Positions 34,201 to 45,869 of a stretch of DNA of 64,000 nt are shown piece after piece; position 1 is the first letter of the stretch, and the number at the start of each line of letters is the position of its first letter. Origin of the DNA: Halicephalobus mephisto (Eukaryota; Nematoda; Chromadorea; Rhabditida; Panagrolaimidae); NCBI GenBank assembly GCA_009193035.1, contig SWDT01000060.1, forward strand, positions 186,001-250,000. The letters are read 5' to 3'. The translations under genes were made by a program, and so were the position numbers. Below the pieces are notes generated by a model that did not search any database, was not told the origin of the DNA, and was given only the letters and a program-made list of their open reading frames with translations.

Positions 34201-37200
34201 CAACGGACGAATTTGAAAAATTTCTCGATACAGAAACCACTAAAAGTGGCGGAAGAACATTGGCTAACGAATTAAAACTTGTCTATAATAATTACAAAAA
34301 AGAAGAAAAACAAAGAATTAATCTGGATCAAAGTTTGTTTTTCCTAAATTGAATTTGATAATTTTTATTTTTAGATGCAATAATTTCTTCAAATACAGCA
34401 GAACCGATAATCACAATAGAAATGACGAATGAAGGAATAAAAACTCCTGATTTTATTGATCAAAATTTAACTTTGAAAGAAATTGAAGATTTTAGTTTAT
34501 CTGGTAAGTTTAATCTTGAAGAAATTTTTAATTGAGTTTTTTTTAGTTGATGAAAATTCTCTTCCACAGAATTGTTTTACACCAAGTTCGGTAGATTCTA
34601 GTTCTCCTAGATCATTATCAGAACCTCCTAAAAGACATAAAAGACTTGCTGGGACAAGACGTAAATTACCAAAAGATCCGGATCTCGAAATGACTCCAGC
34701 AACAGATGACGAAAAATATGCTGAAAATGAAGGTGAGAGAATTTTGATGTGAAAGGAATTTGCATGAATAATTTTATATTTTTTACAGAATATTCAATGT
34801 TTCTTTGTTCTCCTTCTGCTAGTCATTCAAATTCTGCTGAATTTCCTGCAGGAATGGACTCAGAGAGTTCTGTTTCTGCAGATGAAAAGAAATCAGAAGT
34901 TATTTTACAAACAAGAAGAAAATCTGCTAGTTTGAATATTCAATCAAGACCGCTACCTCCTATTCCTCTAGACGCTCCGGTTGAACTAGAAGATATCCCT
35001 GCTGAACCAGATGAGACACCACCTGAGCCTACTTACGAAATTATTGATGATGAACACTCTTATGAAACGGTGTATCATCAAAGAAGTGTCAGTGATCATG
35101 TTTTAGCCATAAGAAAAAATTCAGATGATGAGAAAATTCGAAAATCCAACAGTGATATAAGTGAAAGAAGAGCAAATCGTGCTGGAAGTACGGCAAATGA
35201 AACATCGAATCAAGTGGAATCACCAGTTACGCCTGAAAGGAAAGTTTCAAGCACAGGAAAAATTAGTTGTTCTACACCAAGTATTGAACAAAATTCAGAT
35301 GATGAAAAAAGAAAAATATCTATGGTAAATAATTCTGAATCAGAGAAATTATCTAAATTGACGAAATCATCAGAATTTGGTCCAATTAAATTACGTGAAC
35401 CTTCACATTCAGTTATTGAACAAAAATATAGGTTTGTTTTGTAATTTTTGTGATTTTTTTCCAAGTGTTTTTTCCTATCTTGTGCTCTATCCTTACCCTA
35501 CCAGTATCCTTTTTGCTTTTTAAAATTAAAAAAAACAATTGTTCGTCCATTTTCCGAGACCAATTGTAGAACCGTTTTGTTGATATTTTTCCCGGGGCAA
35601 TGTTGATTTTGAAATTTGGACTTTACAAAAATTTGTGATTAAGTAAGTTTTGAATTTTATGAGTAATTGAGAATTGTCTTTAAGGAAGATTTTTTATTTT
35701 TTTAAAATGAGTCATTTTTGTGTGAAAAATATGTTTTTGTAGTTATATTTCGTTGAAAATTGAATTATGGAATTTTTACGGTTGATTTTTTGGGAACTCT
35801 AGTCTTATTTTATCGATTTTTTGCATTTGTAGATCACCAAAAGCTCAAGATAAGCAAGATAAACAGAAGGATTCGCCGAAAAGTACAGAAGGAAGTAGTC
35901 ATCATTCAATAGCAGCTCTGATGGATAAGTTTGTCTCTAAGAGACAAGTTAGCGAGCCACATATTCAAATGACATCAAAACATCCTCTTAGCCCGAAGGA
36001 AGGATCAACAATAAGGAAAAGTTTCAAATGGAAAAATTTTCTCCCAACATTGAAATCGAATTCTTTTGATCATGGAAATAAAGACGAAAAGAAAGATTCT
36101 GGAGTTCAAAGATCAGCAAGTTCTGCTGAAAGTCCAACGAATGAAAGGAATACGGTTAAGATGAGATCGACGAATTTGAGAGAAAATGTAAGCAGTTCTA
36201 GGTTATGTACATTGGATGAAAATCCGGCGAAAAATGAAGATTCTATTGATTATGTTAATGAAGAAACTTTAAATCAAATTTGTCAAGCTCCAAAAATTAC
36301 AAGAAAATCGACAGAAAGACCCTGGAGAGGATTTTTAACAAGATCTTTTTATGGACAGAAAAAAAGCGATAATATTAAAATAGAAATAAAACCAGAACAT
36401 CATAGAAGAATAAGTGTTGTTGGTGATGTTGAATATGATAGGAAAATTTATGCTCCAAGTCCTGAAGCAAATGAGAAACTGGATTATGCGTTGAGAAAAG
36501 GATTTGGGGATATTCCGACATATCAAACAGATGATTCTTTTGTTTTTTCGTCTGATGATGAAGGATTAAAAGCGGATATTAGTATGGTATCTAATGGGTC
36601 GATGTGGAATTCTCCGAGAAGGAAATCAGAATTGAGAAGAATGTCGTCATTTAGAAATTTGTCAAAACAGAAAAGAAACATAATAGGTACTCCTGTTAAA
36701 ATGGGAAATGTTGAAAATAGTAAATGTTCAACACTTCCGAGAAAACCAAGAGGAATTAAAAAAAGGAAACAAAGAAGAGAAATGGTTCAAAGAAGAAGAA
36801 CAATGAATTTAGTATTGGAATCATTGAAATTGGATGATGTTACAGAAGCGCAACTTGTTAAAAAAATAGAAGTTAACCAAAGTCCGTTAAAAGTTGAGAA
36901 ATTGTCAAGACAAGCAATGTCTTCGGTAGATGTACATCCTGGAAATGGTACTTTGAAAAGGAAAAAAAAGAATCCAAAGAGGTTTGTCAGTTCTTCTGCA
37001 GTAGGTGATGTTAACAATCAAATTTTAAAGTAAGTTTATAATTGGAAAAAATTGCAAATTTTTGCACGAATATTGGATTTTTGTAAATTGTGGGAATATT
37101 GGTTTGAAGCCCCTAAGTACTAGGTTCGTGTGTGGTGTTTTGGTTTCCTTTTTTCCACGTCACTGTCCTTTATTGTGTTTTTTTAATATTTTTAATAATT

Positions 37201-40200
37201 TGATTTTTTACAGACCTGAGAAAAAGAGTTCTGGAATATCGTTTTCGACTATATGGAATAAAGGGAAGAAAAAAGTAAGTTATAGTAATTGCATTACGGT
37301 AATAGTAATTGTTTTTAGTCGAAGGATTCGAGAAATTTGACAGATATATATGCTTCATTTAGTGGATCTCCAGGTACTTCGGCTACTTTTCCGATTAGAA
37401 GCTTTACTCATACGTCACATGATTCTGGTTGGTTTTGGATTTTAAAAATTAAACGACGATGTAAGATTAACAATATATATTTACAATTAATAATATTTCT
37501 GGGAATTTACCTGCGAGAAGGTATTATTTCTAAGGTTTAGAAAAAGGTTATTTTTGAATGTTTTTTGGAAAATTTTTGTTGAAAGTTTTTTACACGTAAG
37601 AGATTTATTATTTAAAGGTTTTACAGTAGAAAACCAACTTTTGATTATTTTCACATTGTCATGGAAATTTTCTAATTAATTTAGTTACAAATTTGGAAGT
37701 GTAAAGTGCTGTATTTCGGCGAAACCGTTAATGTATTTTCATGATGTTAGTTTCCTTGTAAATGTTTTTTGTTAATCTAGTTTGTGATTAGACCAGGTGG
37801 TATGACTTGACTTTTTAAATGATGCAGGTGCTAGATGTTAATATTGAGGAAAATTAAGAGTCAAACTATTTTTTCATCAACAATTTTTTTCATTTTTTTG
37901 AAATATCAAGCTGAGTCAAGCGATTCCTTTGATGGGAAAAATTGTTTTTTGAAGATTATGCAAAGATTCGTAATTGTTGACTATTGATTATTTGATTGGC
38001 AGCAACGATTTTGTTTTCTAGAATTTATCGTTTGTTTCCATATTTATATCAATACCAAAGAACTGGTAACGGCAAACATAGTTGTACGTCGTCTGGTAAG
38101 ACAAGAAGTAGAAGAAAATTGAAATTTTGTGGTTGTTATTGGGCTTTTTTAAAGATTTTTCGACGTGAATGCTATACTAGAGAAGATAATTGTTCTAGTA
38201 GTAGAGAGAAAATGATAATTGGAGATTTGGAAAATTCAGTTTTCGATTCTGGAGATGATATTCGGCAAGCAGAAACGACGGACAGACCTTCAGTAGCTGC
38301 TGAGGGTGATTCATCGTTTTCTAATGAGGGTAATCTAAATTTTCATTTGAATTCGGATTATTTAACGATGACGGATATTAATGGAGATAATTCTACAATA
38401 GATACTGTAGGGAATTCGACAACAAACGTAATAAGAGGTAATTTGAATACTCCTACTGTTCTTTCAATGTCAAATCCTAGACGAAGAACATTTGCTATTC
38501 GTGAAAAAACACCAAATGTTGTGACTTCTGATTCATTTTCTTCTTTGAATAGTAAAAAATTGGTGAATGATAATAATCAACAATTGACAGTTAAGAGAAA
38601 TTCTATTGTTCATCATAGATCTACTGGGGATTTGTCAGGAGATGTAGTGTTGAAGAAAAAGTTTGAACCTAGTTGTCTTTCTTCGAGTTTTTGGAATTTG
38701 ATAGCAACTCCAACGGCTATTATTAATTGTGCAGCTGAGTATCAAATTGGAAAAAGATCGGAATCTCTTGTGGATATATCAGGAATAGCGTCTCGGGTTA
38801 ATTCGAGATTGAGAAAACAGTCAAAAAGTGATTTTAATTTTGATTCTTTGAAGAAATCTAGAAGTTCTTGTTATTTGAATGAGGTTGAAGATAGACATCC
38901 TTGGAGTTGTTCTGTTAATTCTGAAGAAGAAGATAATTTGATGGTAAATACGACAAATTTACTTAGAATGGATAATTCAATGATCAAGAAAAATAGATTA
39001 ATGGCGCCTGGATTGTATAAGAATAGAAGTAGATCGCCGAAATTAGGAACAATTGAATCTGTGGATTATATGGAAGAAGATAAACCTACTATTGTGAGGA
39101 ATAATTCGAAAGTTTTGTCTACTGTACATGAGAGTTGTGTGGAAAAGAAAATAGAAAATAAATCTCCAGGAATGTTTACAAGGAGAAGAATGTCGGCTGT
39201 TCTTCCTAATTTTATGAGTAGTTCGAGTATTGAGGATTCGTCGTCGGATGATAGGCATTTTTTGGGTAGACGATCGTTAAAAGGTCCGTCATATTTGGGA
39301 TCAATGGGATCTCATGGTTCTGGAGTTTGTAATTCTACGGTAATTTCGGAACCTTGGAATAAAATGAAAGTTAAATATTGGAAACAACGAATGAGTGTTC
39401 AAGGTATTAAATTTCCGAATATGAGTAATAATGGTATTATTCAAAATTTAAAAAAAGAAACAGATGGAATTTTAGGTGGATCAATGAGATCAAGGAAATT
39501 TTCTACAACTAGTGTTTATGGTGAGAATAATTAGAAAAACAAAAAATAATAACAAAATATTAAATATTATTAAAAAAGTTTATAGATTAAATTTTATATT
39601 TCTGAAAAACCCCAGTTTTAAATGTTAATTTTGAAAGTTTTTGATTTTATAAATTTTCAGTTTTATTGAATTCTAGAAATTTTTACAGAATTCTGAGAAT
39701 TTAAAAGTTTTAGGTGTTAATTTTGGAAGTTTTGATTGATTATAGAATTCTGAAAATTCTAAATTTTTATTGAATTTTGGAAATTTCCAAATTTACACAA
39801 AGCAGCTGGAAAGTTTGAGATCTTTCACTAGAATTTAGAAAGTTTTGGAAGTTTCTATAGAATTTCAATGTAGAAAAATACAAAATTGTTTTGAAATTTT
39901 TTATATTTTTGAAATAATCGTTAATTGGATGTTTTGTAGCCCTTCCTGATGCTCTTGGATTCTTGCATGATGATTCCAGTAAAGCTTCAACGATAAGCAG
40001 CAGTGAAGGATTAAGAACACCTGCTGGGAATTCTTTTAATGGATTCTTTGATGAATTGCCTCCTATTCAGTTGGAGAAGCCGAAGTGGGAAGATCTTCAT
40101 CTTTGGGATCCTGAACCTGAATCTTGGTCGTTGAGACATCCTCAACATCATTTGTCTTCGAGTGAAAGCAAGAGACAGAATGTCATGTATGAGCTCTATT

Positions 40201-43200
40201 TGACAGAGAAACACCATTGTCAAGTGATTGTTTTCTTCCAACAAGCCTATCAAGTTGGATTGAGATCCCTGAATATTTTGACGGAAGAACAGTTGACTTC
40301 ATTGATTCCAGATGTCTTGGATAGTCTACTAGATTTCCATTTGAGATTGCTGAGAAGAATGAAAGAAAGAAGAGAAGCGAATTCGATTGTGGAAACGGTT
40401 TCTGATATTGTTGCAGAAGAATTTGCTGATGGACAATTGACAAAAGCGGCTATTAGTGCGTATACGAGCTTCTGTATTTCGAGAAATGATTCTTGTCAAG
40501 TTTATTCGGATCTTTGTGAAAGAAATGTAAAAGTTAAGAAGTTCTTTGAAATTTATGAACAGAATCCAGATTACAAGAAAAGAGATTTCAAAAGTTGTTT
40601 TTTATTAATTGCTCAGAGGTTGACGAAATATAATGTTCTTTTTGAACAGGTTTGTTTTTTTAAAAGTTTTTTGTAAATTTGATTTTTGTAGATTCTTAAA
40701 CATGATCCTCTTTCTCAACGACCAACTACTCAAGCTGCACTTGCTGCTGTGAAAGAATTTGCATTTAGAATTGATTCTGAAATGAAGAAGAATGATATAA
40801 GAAAAGCTTGGGAAAGCTACAAGAAAATGTTTGATCCTCTTAGTAAAGGAAAATTGCTTACAAGAGAATTTTCATATGATGATCTTGTTCATCAAAGATT
40901 GAATGATCCAAGACAAGTTATTTCTATTGGTCAAGTTCAATATGTAAATTCTACGGCATCTACTCAATCTAAATCTTACAAAATAGAGCTAACAATGGTT
41001 TTGTTTGATGATATTCTTGTTCTTTTGATGATCAAAGGAAACAAAGTGTATTTTTGTAATCATAACAACATTGTAAGTTTATTTTTTAAATAATTTTAAA
41101 AATTTTAAAAATATTTTAAAATAATTTTTGAAATTTTTAAAATGATTTTTTGGATTTTTGTAATATTTTGTACGGTTTGTAAAGTGATTTTTGAATTTTT
41201 AGAGTTCGGTGATTCCTTTGAAATCGATGATTGCAAGAGAAGTTGAACGAACGAGTGACATGAGATTGATTATTACGAATCCAGAAAAAACGGATATGTA
41301 TCTTTTGAGTTTTCAATCAAAAACAGAATTAAGGTCATGGATATCTGCAATTCATAGTGCTCAAGCTAAAGCTCCAGCAGGTGTTAGATTGGCTCCAGGA
41401 AAGAAATTGAAAGATCCTGTTGCTGATAAGGAAGAACAGATTTATAATAGGAAATTAAGAATATGGGAAAAAGGATTGGAAGATATTTTTCAACATTTGA
41501 AAGATAATGAACAAAAATTGGCTGATTATATGTCTGGTAGAATGGAAGGATTTGACAAAGTTAGAGAACATTTTAAACAATTTCCAGTTAAACATTCGTC
41601 TGGATCTGTTAATAAAGAAGGACAAATTTTTGGATTTAATGAAAAACGTGATCAAAAACAAATTGAAAAGGTTTGTTTTTAAAATTTATCATTCCCTTAA
41701 AATTTAAAATTTAATTTCATTAGTCATTTTGACGATATACGATAAGAATCAAAAAGAAACCAAAATTTTCTCGTGTTTGACAAGCTGTCAACAACTGTTG
41801 ATTCGTGAAACTAGTTTTTTTAGTATAATATTACCTTATCTTGATTAAAAAATTTGAGTTCAATTTCATCAGTTTTCGACAGCTGCTGTTTTTAAAGTCA
41901 ATGTCAAAAATAAGAATAATAACATTTGGTTGAAATTGATAGTTATCTGATTTGTGAACATGATCAAGTTTACGATGGCGCAATTAAAAATTTTAAGGTT
42001 AGATAAAAAAGATAAAATTGAATTTTTTTAGATTAAAAATTTGGTTGATGTAAGATTTAAAGAATTAAAAGAAATCAGAAGAAAAAGATTAGATGCTTTG
42101 GCTGAAAATGCATTGAAAGTTAGAGATGGAGATTTGGAATCTTTTTTTGATGATCTTCATGATCTTTCACATGCTTCTAGTTCAGAAAAAACGGAAGAAT
42201 CAAGTTTGTCAGAAGGAGAATCGTCGAAAAAACCAAGACGTGTTAAAACTTATCATGGTACTGTAGATTCTCAACCGAGAAATGGATCAATTAAAAGACA
42301 TACAACACTTCCGAAAATGAGAACATCTGGATCTGGAAGTGATGGAATAAGTCTTGGAGGAATTGAAAATAATGAAGAAGAAGAAATGGAAACAATGATT
42401 GAAGAAGAATTGAAAAATCTTCCACTTTCAATAACGATGAATGCAAGAGATGCAGCAACAAAATTAATTGAAGAAAATGTGAAACTTAGAATGGAAAATA
42501 ATAAATTTAAAAGTGATATTGCTATGTAAGTTTAATGTTTTTTAATAATTTTTAATGATAGTGAGATTATTTTAGGCAAGAACTTCATATTGCTAGTTTG
42601 AAATCAAGAAAAACAGCAATGGTAGAAACAGCAGAAAAATTAGAATCTTTAAGACAAAAAAGAGAAGAAATTCAAGTACAAGATAGACAATTGAAACAAG
42701 ATCAAGAACTTTTTAAAGAAGAACTTAGAAAAAGAAAAGAAGAATTGGAAGAACGAGAGGTTAGTTTTGTGTAGTTTTATTTTTGGATATTTTGGAAATG
42801 GGTTTAGTTTTGAATATTTTAGTTTTTGTTTAGATATTTTGGATTTAGTTTAGTTTAGTTTTTATTAGATATTTTGGGTTTTAGAAGATTTTAGATTTAG
42901 TTTAGTTTTTGTTAGATATTTTGGGTTTTAGAAGATTTTAGATTTAGTTTTGTTTTAGATATTTTGGGTTTTGGGAAGGAATAATTTTTTTAATTGCTCC
43001 CTCGCTTATATTTTTGAACGGTCAATTGTTTAATCTGCGGATCGTTTTTCTTGATTATGATCCAATGAGCACCTGTTGTGCACATCTTTTTAGATCGCTT
43101 CCGCTCGATTTGAATCATTTAGAGATGGAGCTTCTGTTATTGTTTGACAACTTGAAGCGCGATAGACTGATGACTTTATGACTGTATCTCATTTATGACA

Positions 43201-44202
43201 TTTGTTATGCAATGATCCTAGGTCAATAGACTTGAGAAAAAATGTTTTTTTGGGTTACTGTAATGGAACAATGAAACCTTTGTTTTTGGATTAGAGGAGA
43301 GTACTTGGAGATGAAATGGAGAAGATAAAACATTGCCGACATCTGTTGGATGAAAAAAATGAGTAAAGCATCAATTACGGTATAATCCGAGGTTCTTGAA
43401 CCGTTTTGCCTTGAGATTTATAAAGAAAAAAGAATGAAGTGGATTAGCCTTGAATGACCAAAAACGATCCTGGATATATATGCAAATGGGATAATTGAAA
43501 GATTTAAAAAGATTAGAGGTTTTTTATTTACAGTAATAGGAATAGTAATGAGGTTGGAAATTTAGGATTTGGGATTTTTTACAGTAGTTTTTGGAAGTTT
43601 ATTTAAATAATAATATCCCTTTTTTGGATTTGTGTCAATCTCTTTTTTGAAATGCGAGAATCTCGAAGTTGAGTGATGGTTTTTTTCGGTTATTGGCTTC
43701 TTTATGATTTCCGCTGCCCACTCATGCGATGATCGGGTTTTTGACTAAATCGGCCGCTTTTGTCAAGTGTGTAAACAAGCACTCTAAAATGACAGTAACT
43801 AAAAGAGGTGAACTGAAGCGAAAACAATTGTGAATAATGAAAGTGATCTTGATGAAGATTTTTGTTGCGCAATTATTGGATCAAAGGATATTGAATATCA
43901 AGAGTGATGAGACAATTTGTTTATTTAAGGAGGATAATGATGGAGAAATTTTTAGAATAGATTAAAAGTGAAAGAAGCTGATTTGGAATCAAGAATGATG
44001 TATCTTCATGCGGAATCCTTGAGATCTGGAGCTTGTGTTCTTCAAAAAAATACGTAAGTTTTATAACGATTGATGTCAATAATGGATTTGTTTCAGTATT
44101 GACAGTCAACTTGTTCCAAAATCTTTATCCCCTGCTTCGAATCCGAGTATGATGGCTTTGGCACAGAAAACAGAAATAGTGAAGAAAAAACAGAAGAATT
44201 AA
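28269..44202 (+). CDS. Lbc-type Rho guanine nucleotide exchange factor (DH-PH), 2268 aa
   Basis: Sixteen exons in consistent phase: 28269-28429, 33971-34332, 34375-34503, 34547-34732, 34789-35431, 35833-37029, 37214-37274, 37319-37427, 38003-39520, 39940-40649, 40692-41072, 41203-41670, 42032-42525, 42576-42759, 43956-44053, 44097-44202. The first about 1450 residues are disordered, Ser/Lys-rich and phosphosite-like. The DH domain (about 1540-1730) starts at VMYELYLTEKHHCQVIVFF and ends near FLLIAQRLTKYNVLFEQIL; these match ARHGEF2/ARHGEF18/AKAP13 (VIYELMQTEFHHV, LLVTQRITKYPLL). A PH domain follows (about 1750-1890: LTMVLFDDILVLLMIKGNK, LLSFQSKTELRSWISAI). A coiled coil (about 2130-2230) ends the protein. 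The family activates Rho at junctions, actin or microtubules. Exon 9 is a skippable phase-1/1 cassette. The first exon joins across a 5.5-kb intron only by phase and frame; internal promoters are likely. AATAAA is near 44314. Confidence 0.85.
28430..28985 (+). repeat. AT-rich degenerate repeats, 5' part of RhoGEF intron 1
   Basis: Units of about 60 bp with AATTTTAGAAAATTTTCTAA and TTTCCATTTTTAGAATTTCA repeat several times up to about 28720, then grade into T-rich sequence. Individual units are weakly self-complementary. Confidence 0.6.
28985..29445 (+). repeat. About 130-bp tandem repeat in RhoGEF intron 1
   Basis: About three and a half copies with TCTATGATATTAAAGTTTTC, ACATGAATTTCGTAATTTTC, GGTCTCGAGTGGAAAATTCC and GTGTTGAGACCACTTTT. 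GTCTCGAG and TTGAGAC-type blocks recur in inverted relation. The GGTCTCGA-GGAAAA motif is shared with the arrays at 30.35-30.69 and 47.4-48.0 kb. Confidence 0.85.
29690..30200 (+). other. Intron 1 islands with a duplicated CTGACC motif
   Basis: 29695-29800 is GC-richer and non-repetitive, ending in ATCTGGCTCTGACCAAAAAT; the core CTGGCTCTGACCAAAAATG returns at about 30068-30086. Between and after them lie AT minisatellites (AAATTTGAATAAAAATAAAA units). No coding frame. Confidence 0.5.
30340..30690 (+). repeat. About 85-bp repeat with GGTCTCGAATGGAAAATT
   Basis: About four copies, each with TTTATTTGGTCTCGAATGGA, AAATTTGTATAAAGTAATTT and TTCTTTTTGAAATTAT. Related in motif to the 29-kb and 47-kb arrays. 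Confidence 0.8.
30950..31380 (+). repeat. Near-pure A/T tandem repeat
   Basis: Copies of a unit with AAAAGTTTTTTAAAAAATAA, AATTTTAAAAATAAAAATTT and AAAAAGTTGAATTTTTTTAA repeat some five times. Almost no G or C. Confidence 0.85.
31700..32345 (+). repeat. About 65-75-bp A/T tandem repeat
   Basis: Eight or nine copies of AATTATGAAATTTATTTTAG, AATAATTTTAAAAAAATAAG, TATTTTTAAATTTTT with length variation. Confidence 0.85.
32385..32850 (+). other. GC-richer unique island in RhoGEF intron 1
   Basis: Flanked on both sides by A/T satellites, this stretch is unique and much richer in G and C, especially 32660-32770. It holds open frames of 70-78 codons on both strands, but none shows a convincing exon. 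It contains short palindromes (GGCACTGTGCC at 32669-32679; GCGAGCGATCG near 32729). An alternative promoter/first exon or an enhancer of the RhoGEF gene is the likeliest use (inference). Confidence 0.45.
32860..33570 (+). repeat. About 165-bp tandem repeat with CGAAATCGCGCGTAAAAAGC
   Basis: About four copies. The first two are nearly identical over 110 bp (CGAAATCGCGCGTAAAAAGC, GAAAGTTGATCCTATTATTT, TTACATTTTTAATTT); later copies are diverged (AATTCGCGCAAATGATGAAT, AATTGCGCGCAAAAGTGAAA). Each copy ends in TTTTTTGTATTTCCATATAT. Confidence 0.85.
37428..38002 (+). other. RhoGEF intron 8, 575 bp
   Basis: AT-rich single-copy intron between the phase-1 donor of exon 8 and the ATTGGCAG acceptor of the large exon 9. 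Nothing else recognisable. Confidence 0.6.
38003..39520 (+). other. Large cassette exon 9 of the RhoGEF gene
   Basis: A 1518-bp exon entered and left in phase 1, so exon 8 could also join directly to exon 10 in frame. Its first 65 codons are basic and Cys-rich (KLKFCGCYWAFLKIFRRECY), unlike the Ser/Asn-rich remainder. If the exon is not spliced at GTGAGAATAATTAG it reads to a stop at 39534, which would give a short form without DH-PH. Confidence 0.6.
39521..39939 (+). other. RhoGEF intron 9, 419 bp
   Basis: AT-rich; contains loosely repeated pieces of GAATTCTGAGAATTTAAAAG and TTTTGGAAGTTT type. No gene. Confidence 0.6.
42760..43955 (+). other. RhoGEF intron 14, 1.2 kb, with a short tandem repeat
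   Basis: 42780-42975 is a minisatellite of about 45-65 bp units (TTTTAGATATTTTGGGTTTT, AGAAGATTTTAGATTTAGTT). The rest (42980-43955) is single-copy and less AT-rich than other introns, with no long frame; it may contain regulatory sequence. Confidence 0.6.
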
Positions 44203-44784
44203 TCCATTTATGAATACCGGTCATTTCAAATCTCTAAACACTGTAAAAGGTGGTTTTTGTTACAGGTTTTTGTTGTTAGTCAGCTCATCTTTTCATAAAA
44301 AAGTGTTTTTTATAATAAAAATTCTGAATTGGTAATGTTAGATGAGATATTTCGAAAGTGGATACTGTAGAAAATTGGGAGTTTTATTTTTTGGAATTTT
44401 TTTCTTGTTAGATTTGGTTACTGTAGAAAATTAATTTTATTTAAAAAAAATAATATTTTTAAATAATATTAAAAATAATTATTGAATGTAAAATTTGTCT
44501 CGAAGAGAATTGGCCCATTGTTGATTTAATTCTTCTTGATTAATTTGTTGTTTTTTTCTTTCATTTATAAATTTTGTTTCTGTTTGTATTTTTTTTTATA
44601 ACGTCCATTTTCATCAACATCATCATAACCATCGATTTTAGTATCGAGATTAAAAGCTGGACGTTCATCGTAGAGATTTTTGCCTAAGGGCTTTTTACGA
44701 GATTGGATAGGTGTGGATTCTGGAAAATAATTTTTTATCAAAAAAAATTTAGATAATATCTATTTTAAAAGGTTAGGCATTAGA

Positions 44785-45130
44785 AGGGATCACTATCCAA
44801 CTTTGGATTAAAATTTTAGAAAAATGCAAACTTGGATAGTGACTGTTTTTGAATTGTTAGTTTCCTAAAGTGGACACTATCCAACTTTAGCTTAAAATTT
44901 TAGAGAAATGTAAACTTGGATAGTGACTGTTTTTGAATTGTTAATTTCTTAAAATGAACACTATCCAACTTTGGATTAAAATTTTAGAGAAATGCAAACT
45001 TGGATAGTGACTGTTTTTGGGTTGTTAGTTTCCTAAAGTGGACACTATTCAGGATTGTTTTCTTCTTTCAATTAAATAAATAGATAGTGATTGGGAATAG
45101 AAATTGTTATCTAGTCACTATCCATTCATC
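44785..45130. repeat. CACTATCCA hairpin-repeat array 1
   Basis: Cores CACTATCCA at 44791, 44875 and 44959 (84-bp period), each followed about 33 bp later by TGGATAGTG (44833, 44917, 45001); a degenerate core is at 45043 and another at 45116. Each CACTATCCAACTTTGG...CAAACTTGGATAGTG pair can form a hairpin. The spacer TTTTTGAATTGTTAGTTTCC is also conserved. Confidence 0.9.
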
Positions 45131-45540
45131 CTTTTCCAATAAAATCGATAACTTGCTTTTCTGTGGTTTCTGGCCATGGCTCTTGATGGCTTTCACGTGA
45201 AGCTTATCTGATCTCTCTTCGTCACTGATGACCAGCTCGTCGGAATTATTCCAGCTTGGTTTCTGTCTGACACGGCTGTTTGATCGTTGTCTGTCCTAAA
45301 TCGGCCGATTATTAATCATAATATTAAAAAAATAAAAATAAATTTTATAAAATTTTTTAAATTCGAATTTTCGGAAAATCATAAAATTAAAAATTTTTAT
45401 ATAAAATTTTAAAACATTTTAAAATATTTTCAAAAATTTATAAAAATTTAAATAAATTATAAAATTCCAAAAATCTTTCAAAAATTTTAGAAAATTTCAA
45501 AACTTTTTTAATAAAATTTATAAAAATTTAATTTAAAAAA
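45131..45540. other. Unique stretch then A/T-rich repeats
   Basis: 45165-45310 is unique and GC-richer (ends in CGGCCGATTATTAAT); 45320-45540 is A/T-rich with ATAAAATTTTAAAA-like units. It lies between the two parts of the broken gene. No gene seen. Confidence 0.4.
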
Positions 45541-45869
45541 TTTCTTACCTTTGACATTTGAAGATGACCTAAGACCTTTTTTTGAGTTTCTGTATTCCAA
45601 AACTGACTTTTTTGGCTCTTGTTACTAAAACTTGAAAAGATACGTCCTCGAGACTCCTAGCAACGGTCCTTGGAGCTTCATGTTCGACGAATCCAAAATT
45701 CCCAAAGTCAACTAACAACAATGGACTCTGACGTTGCTTGGAAGTATTTCCGGAAAATTCTGAATACATTCTTGAAGTGAGAAACAAAAATAGTTCCGAA
45801 TCAATGTGGCAATTTGGGCATCAAAAAGGAAATGGATGGAGCAGGAAGGATTTACACACAAAAAAGAGT

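Larger units (their letters stand above)
44479..45769 (-). pseudogene. Remains of a small gene with frameshifts at A runs
   Basis: Right part: the minus frame from an ATG at 45769 encodes a coding-like segment (LLLVDFGNFGFVEHEAPRTV, then TRAKKVSFG, which fits a PP1-docking [KR]-x-V-x-F motif) but stops after a seven-A run (45583-45577). One base less there would let it run on through GLRSSSNVK to a good donor at 45549/45548. Left part: exon 44719-44479 after TTTTCCAG reads RKKPLGKNLYDERPAFNLDT, DGYDDVDENGRYKKK, then stops soon after a nine-A run (44597-44589); one extra A would continue into NERKKQQINQEELNQQWANS to a stop at 44479. Both interruptions are in homopolymers, so assembly error or true decay are possible. 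I do not recognise the family. The 0.8-kb intron contains hairpin array 1. Confidence 0.35.

Noticed and set aside
44785..45130. CRISPR-like array
   Set aside because: Regular repeats with variable inserts, but the genome is a nematode's, the repeat core alternates in orientation, and there are no cas genes.
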